A DNA stretch of 64,000 nucleotides from Rhyzopertha dominica (taxonomy: Eukaryota > Arthropoda > Insecta > Coleoptera > Bostrichidae): positions 8,923,786 through 8,987,785 of the forward strand of contig QCXZ01000041.1 in the NCBI GenBank assembly GCA_025024175.1, given 5' to 3'. The position numbers and the translations under genes were made by a program. Below the pieces are notes generated by a model. It saw only the letters and a program-made list of their open reading frames with translations, did no database searches and had not been told where the DNA came from. Below are positions 60,485 through 64,000 of this stretch, one piece after another (the stretch's first letter is position 1; each line of letters starts with the position of its first letter).

Positions 60485-61251
60485 CTTATTAATATACTTC
60501 CATTCTTCTGTCTTTCTAGCCTTCTCCGTCATTTTCCCACACCTTTCTCTTCCAAGTCCTTCCCCGAAACATTCTTCGGAGTAATTTCCGTTCCCAGACT
60601 TCTAACTTATATGCATCTGCGCCACTGAGCACCCACGTTTCACACTGTAAGTCACTGTTGGTCTTAGTATTGATCTAGAGACCTGTATTTTGCTCGTCTT
60701 GATATTTCTTTGGATCTTAAATAGGTATTCAATCGTCCTGCATTTATATCGCCCTTAATTATCCTCGCCTTCATTTCTTCGGATGCATTGCCTTGTTTAG
60801 TTACCAACACTCCTACGTATATAAAACTAGCCACCTTCTCTATTTCCATCCTTCTCCCATTTCCTGAATGATTTCTATAATGTCCTGTGGTTATCTTTGA
60901 TGTTTACTTGAATATATTTTGTTTTGTCTGTGTTAATTTCCAATCCTAAACTCACTCCTGCAGCTTCAAGATTTCTCATTGTTATTTGTAATTCCTCTTT
61001 TGTTCTTGCTAAGATGGTTACATCATCAGCAAAGGCAAGACATCGATGACTCTGTTTCTGATCTATGTAACACACTTTCTCTAATAACGTACTCGAGAAC
61101 AGTGTTAAAAATGATTGTTGATAAGGGGTCGCCTTGTCTAAGTCTTCTTTTCACTGTGAAGGGCGTTGATACACAGCCATTGATTCTAAATTTGCACTTA
61201 GAGTCATCTACTGTCATCTTAACGCGTGTCTTTTATAGAGTATAAATTATA
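60485..61251 (-). pseudogene. RTE-type LINE reverse transcriptase remnant
   Basis: Read on the minus strand, overlapping frames give STPFTVKRRLRQGDPLSTII and FNTVLEYVIRE (61160-61090), then CLAFADDVTILARTKEELQ (about 61045-60990) with the FADD catalytic pair intact, LGLEINTDKTKYIQV, then SFIYVGVLVTKQGNASEE and KARIIKGDINAGRLN, and finally a CETWVLSGADAYKLEVWERK-type tail near 60650-60580. G(L/V)RQGDPLS, FADD and the ETW.....L..FERK.LR tail mark the RTE-like class, distinct from the Jockey-like copies elsewhere in the window. Frames shift several times. The mariner lies directly against its 5' side. Confidence 0.88.
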
Positions 61252-61253
61252 TA

Positions 61254-62547
61254 CGAGGCATGTTTTTTAAGTAAGTGCCGTTTTGTCATTCCGCCACCGC
61301 AGCGCTACGGTCGGCGTTCCGCGCATGCGCGCTGGTTACCTACATCTCTTGTCCACGCACTGACGCCATTACAGTTTGATTCTTCATTGTATACGTTGTT
61401 TACTGAGTGTTTAAGATGCCTCCGACAATCATGAGTCCCGCCGATTGTGAAGTACGGGCTGTTACACGATTTCTTAGTGCTAAAAGCGTAAAACCGATCG
61501 ATATTCATCGTGAGATCTGTGAAGTTTACGGACAAAACATTATAAGTGATGGAATGGTAAGGAAATGGGTGAGAGCATTTAAAGATGGCCGCACAAATGT
61601 GCATGATGAAGAACGGAGTGGAAGTCCTTCGGTCGTTAATGAATATTTAGTGCAGAAAGTGAACGAAAAGGTGAGAGAAAACAGACGCTTTTACAATTTC
61701 ATTTGTGCGACTGCTTTCTTCAATATTCTCGTAGTGTTTTGTATCGCATTGTGACCGAGAACTTGAATTACCGGAAATTGTGTTCACGTTGGGTTCCGAA
61801 AATGTTGACGTGCATAGACTTTCCTTGAGCGGTACCACAATGAAGGTGAAGATTTTTTGGACCAAATTGTTACTGGTGACGAAACATGGGTGGCCTAAGT
61901 CACACCAGAATCAAAACAACAATCCATGGAATGGCGACATTATCATCACACAAAAAAGTGAAGTTTAAGCAAACAATTTCTGCCCGGAAAATCATGTGCA
62001 TAGTTCTTTTGGGACAGAAAAGGAGTATTGCTAGTGGAATTTCTGCCTCATAATGAGACAATCAATGCAGCGTCTTATTGTAAGACATTGAACAATCTGC
62101 GTCGTACAATCCAGAACAAAAGACGTGGCAAGTTGAGTAAGGGTATCGTTTTGCTGCATGACAATGCCCGTCCACATGTGGCTAATCGGACCAAAGATCT
62201 CATCAAATCTTTTAAATGGGAAACTCTAGATCATCCTCCATACAGCCCTGATCTGGCGCCCAGTGACTATCATTTGTTCCTGCACTTGAAGAAACACCTG
62301 GGTGGTCAGCGTCTTCAAGACGACAACGAAGTCGAAACATTTGTGATACAGTGTTTAACAAGTCATGCGGCAGAATTTTATGAGGAGGGTATTCCAAAAC
62401 TGGTGCCACGTTATGCCTCAATATTCACGGAAATTATGTAGAAAAGTAGATTAAGGTACAGGCTTTCATGTAAGATAAAATTATTGCGATATCTTTGCAC
62501 GTCTTTTTTTAATTCCAAAACGGCACTTACTTAAAAAACATGCCTCG
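61254..62547 (+). mobile_element. Full-length mariner transposon with perfect terminal repeats
   Basis: The 1294-bp element has termini cgaggcatgttttttaagta and its exact complement, a perfect inverted repeat of about 32 bp, flanked by TA on both sides (61252-61253 and 62548-62549), the mariner target duplication. Length and layout match intact mariners (about 1.3 kb). Its transposase gene is frameshifted, so it could move only if another copy supplied transposase. It abuts the RTE-type remnant. Confidence 0.97.
61416..62441 (+). pseudogene. Mariner transposase, frameshifted
   Basis: Mariner transposase cuts and pastes the element at TA sites. The first frame (ATG at 61416) covers the N-terminal helix-turn-helix region (for example SVKPIDIHREICEVYGQ, then GRTNVHDEERSG and VQKVNEKVRENRRF) until a frameshift near 61690. 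The middle (61690-62030) is scattered over several frames; VTGDETW near 61875 supplies the first catalytic Asp. The last frame (62028-62441) is open and holds LLHDNARPH (second Asp) and SPDLAPSDYHLF (third Asp), separated by 34 residues, the D34D signature of mariners. It ends with the usual ...EEGIPKLVPRY C-terminus. Start context and family length agree with a normal ~345-residue protein; several indels make it inactive. Confidence 0.95.
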
Positions 62548-62696
62548 TATTTATGTCAGGTGCATTCTGTGTAGCATTTTTCACAAATTAACATGTTATC
62601 ATCGTAATATCACTTCACCAATGTTGATGACTCTGTTATTTCACGGCAAGTTTCACCTAATGAGTTGTAAGTACTTCAGATGCAGCAGATGCTATG

Positions 62697-62714
62697 TAGT
62701 AGTAGTAGTAGTAG
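62697..62714. repeat. Short (GTA)n microsatellite
   Basis: About six GTA/TAG units (tagtagtagtagtagtag), with gtggtg-like borders. Minor. Confidence 0.8.
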
Positions 62715-62949
62715 ACGGAGATCAACTGTCCCCTAATCTTTCTGCACGTAGCAGAATTGGTCCTGCAATACGAATATCACCAGTATTATGTTCATGTCAT
62801 GTAAGTTTTAAAGATATGTACGAGGACGTATCCCTAACCCCGTACTATACAGTAATGCAGTTGGGCTTGAACACCTCACCAACCTCCTGGAAAAATTATT
62901 GTCCGAACACTGCAAACCAACTCTCTATAGCTTATATCAGTTCATAATT

Positions 62950-63560
62950 ACTTAAAACTTTTTTCCACGTAAGCTGTTTCCTAAATTAACAGAAGTTAAT
63001 TTAGGAAACAGCACACCCTTTCTTATCTTTCTTCGGCGATTCTCTTTAAGAGCATCTCGCAATTTACAAATCAATTGTGCGTAATAGGTCCCTGCAATGC
63101 CCTGTTCCTTTTGCGGGTCAGGATGATTCCTTGAGTATCCCAGAACTGACAGCAAGATCTTTACGGCAGACGGCATGACTTTGAGCTTGAAAGGAGGAGG
63201 ATAATTGCAATATTTCTACTCTTTACTCTACGCTTTGGCATCGGGATCATAGCGGTGCACCCATGTCCACAGTCACACANCGACTAAGATACTTGGNTGC
63301 TTCGTACTTGATGAGTACTAGTTGGTCTTGCTGTACGNTATCGGGAACCTTTTTAATGTTTTTGGGAGAGTCACCGGCNTGTTGGCTTTCACATGATGTT
63401 CTTCCGCATTTAAAATCTTGTCACTGGCGTTTGACTATGTCAGAAAAAACTTCGAACTCCCCAAGAGTTGCCACAATGTTTCATGAATTTAAGCTGGCGT
63501 CATGCTTTTCTTCTGGAGGTATTTTATTGCGGCTCTTTGTTCTACAGGATCCATTTTCAT
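62950..63560 (-). pseudogene. Second, older mariner transposase remnant (SETMAR-like lineage)
   Basis: On the minus strand, EQRAAIKYLQKKSMTPA (about 63542-63492) and, in another frame, DFKCGRTSCE (about 63420-63390) match the N-terminal DNA-binding domain of mariner transposases of the type related to human SETMAR. Farther on, GIAGTYYAQLICKLRDALKE and NRRRKIRKGVLF (63095-63020) match the block before the second catalytic Asp. The region between is far too short for a complete protein, so it is internally deleted, and the QDNAP..H block is replaced by a perfect hairpin. Single Ns at 63280, 63298, 63338 and 63379 reduce reliability. Termini were not found. Confidence 0.7.
62973..63012. repeat. 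Perfect 18-bp inverted repeat with a 4-base loop
   Basis: gctgtttcctaaattaac (62973-62990), loop agaa, then the exact complement gttaatttaggaaacagc (62995-63012). On the minus strand it starts where the coding similarity of the old mariner remnant ends, so it looks like a snap-back duplication at a deletion breakpoint. Confidence 0.97.
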
Positions 63561-64000
63561 GAACAATCAGACGCGCAGTTCAAGAACTAGTCACATAATA
63601 ACAACCCTTTAAGATGCGAACCTGATATTTTGTGGATATGGTCTACAAATGTCATTTAACTAACTGTCAAAAACATTAATCAAGCAACCACATACTATAC
63701 ACTACACATATCAATGAATTCTGCCGTCTTCCTTCACTATGTGTATATTATGCTACTTCCACAGCACACAAACTAGCTACGTTAATTTAACGTACAGTAC
63801 GTCCTTGCTGGGCTGGCTTAAAGAAAAAGCGTACAAAAATATTATTCGAATGATGATCCAACAATTGAGGGCATCGACGAAGAACTGTTTTGGGATAGTT
63901 CCGTTACTTGTACATCTTTGGCCTTAAAGAAACTAGCCATCGGATATGTTATGTTGACGCAGTCTAATAGGGAGATGCTCATCCCTGAAAAAGTGGGTTA
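63560..64000. other. Non-coding end of the window
   Basis: A 62-codon frame at 63739-63927 (+) has no recognised similarity. Nothing else was seen. Confidence 0.4.

Noticed and set aside
62973..63012. Rho-independent terminator or microRNA precursor
   Set aside because: This is a eukaryotic context without a following T run, and the 18-bp stem is too short for a normal microRNA precursor.

Overview
The window looks like a gene-poor stretch of an insect nuclear genome. It is AT-rich, with no operon-like gene packing, many decayed non-LTR retrotransposons and Tc1/mariner-type DNA transposons, fold-back elements, trinucleotide microsatellites, and one clean spliced exon with canonical splice sites. 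The species cannot be read from the sequence. The element families fit a beetle, a hemipteran or a similar insect, but that is inference.

Layout. 1-6290: a ~2.5 kb segment present twice in tandem (1-2494 and 3795-6290), with a 100-N scaffold gap at the end of copy 1; this may be an assembly duplicate. 8040-9920: degenerate tandem repeats. 10160-10235: a tRNA-like Pol III promoter (SINE head). 15620-18000: a decayed LINE interrupted by a Tc1-type element that is itself built of two inverted transposase fragments. 23605-24990, 28900-30180 and 32500-34760: three more LINE copies in both orientations. 25947-27005: a 1.06 kb fold-back element. 36983-37043: a possible small exon. 41661-44538: a 2.88 kb fold-back element whose ~670-bp arms each carry about 14 copies of a 21-bp palindromic satellite. 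44900-45620, 47720-47880 and 49280-49900: fragments of a CACTA/tnp2-like transposase, LINE reverse transcriptases and a Tc1 transposase. 50744-50941: a minus-strand tetraspanin exon, the only confidently identified cellular coding sequence. 59650-59760: a possible promoter and first exon. 60485-63560: an RTE-type LINE remnant, a full-length but frameshifted mariner with perfect terminal repeats, and a second decayed mariner.

Between the mobile elements lie GC- and CpG-richer, apparently non-repetitive islands (for example 18450-18890, 22740-23250, 27520-27960, 36190-36500, 40440-41130, 48480-48960, 53260-53970, 55010-55340, 59500-60010). They lack convincing reading frames and could be regulatory sequence inside large introns or between genes. 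The tetraspanin exon shows that the window overlaps at least one gene with long introns on the minus strand. No CRISPR array, rRNA gene or complete protein-coding gene was found.

The most distinctive feature is the large fold-back element with palindromic 21-bp satellites in both arms. The window holds three separate elements built as inverted duplications, plus a short perfect hairpin at a breakpoint in a mariner remnant.
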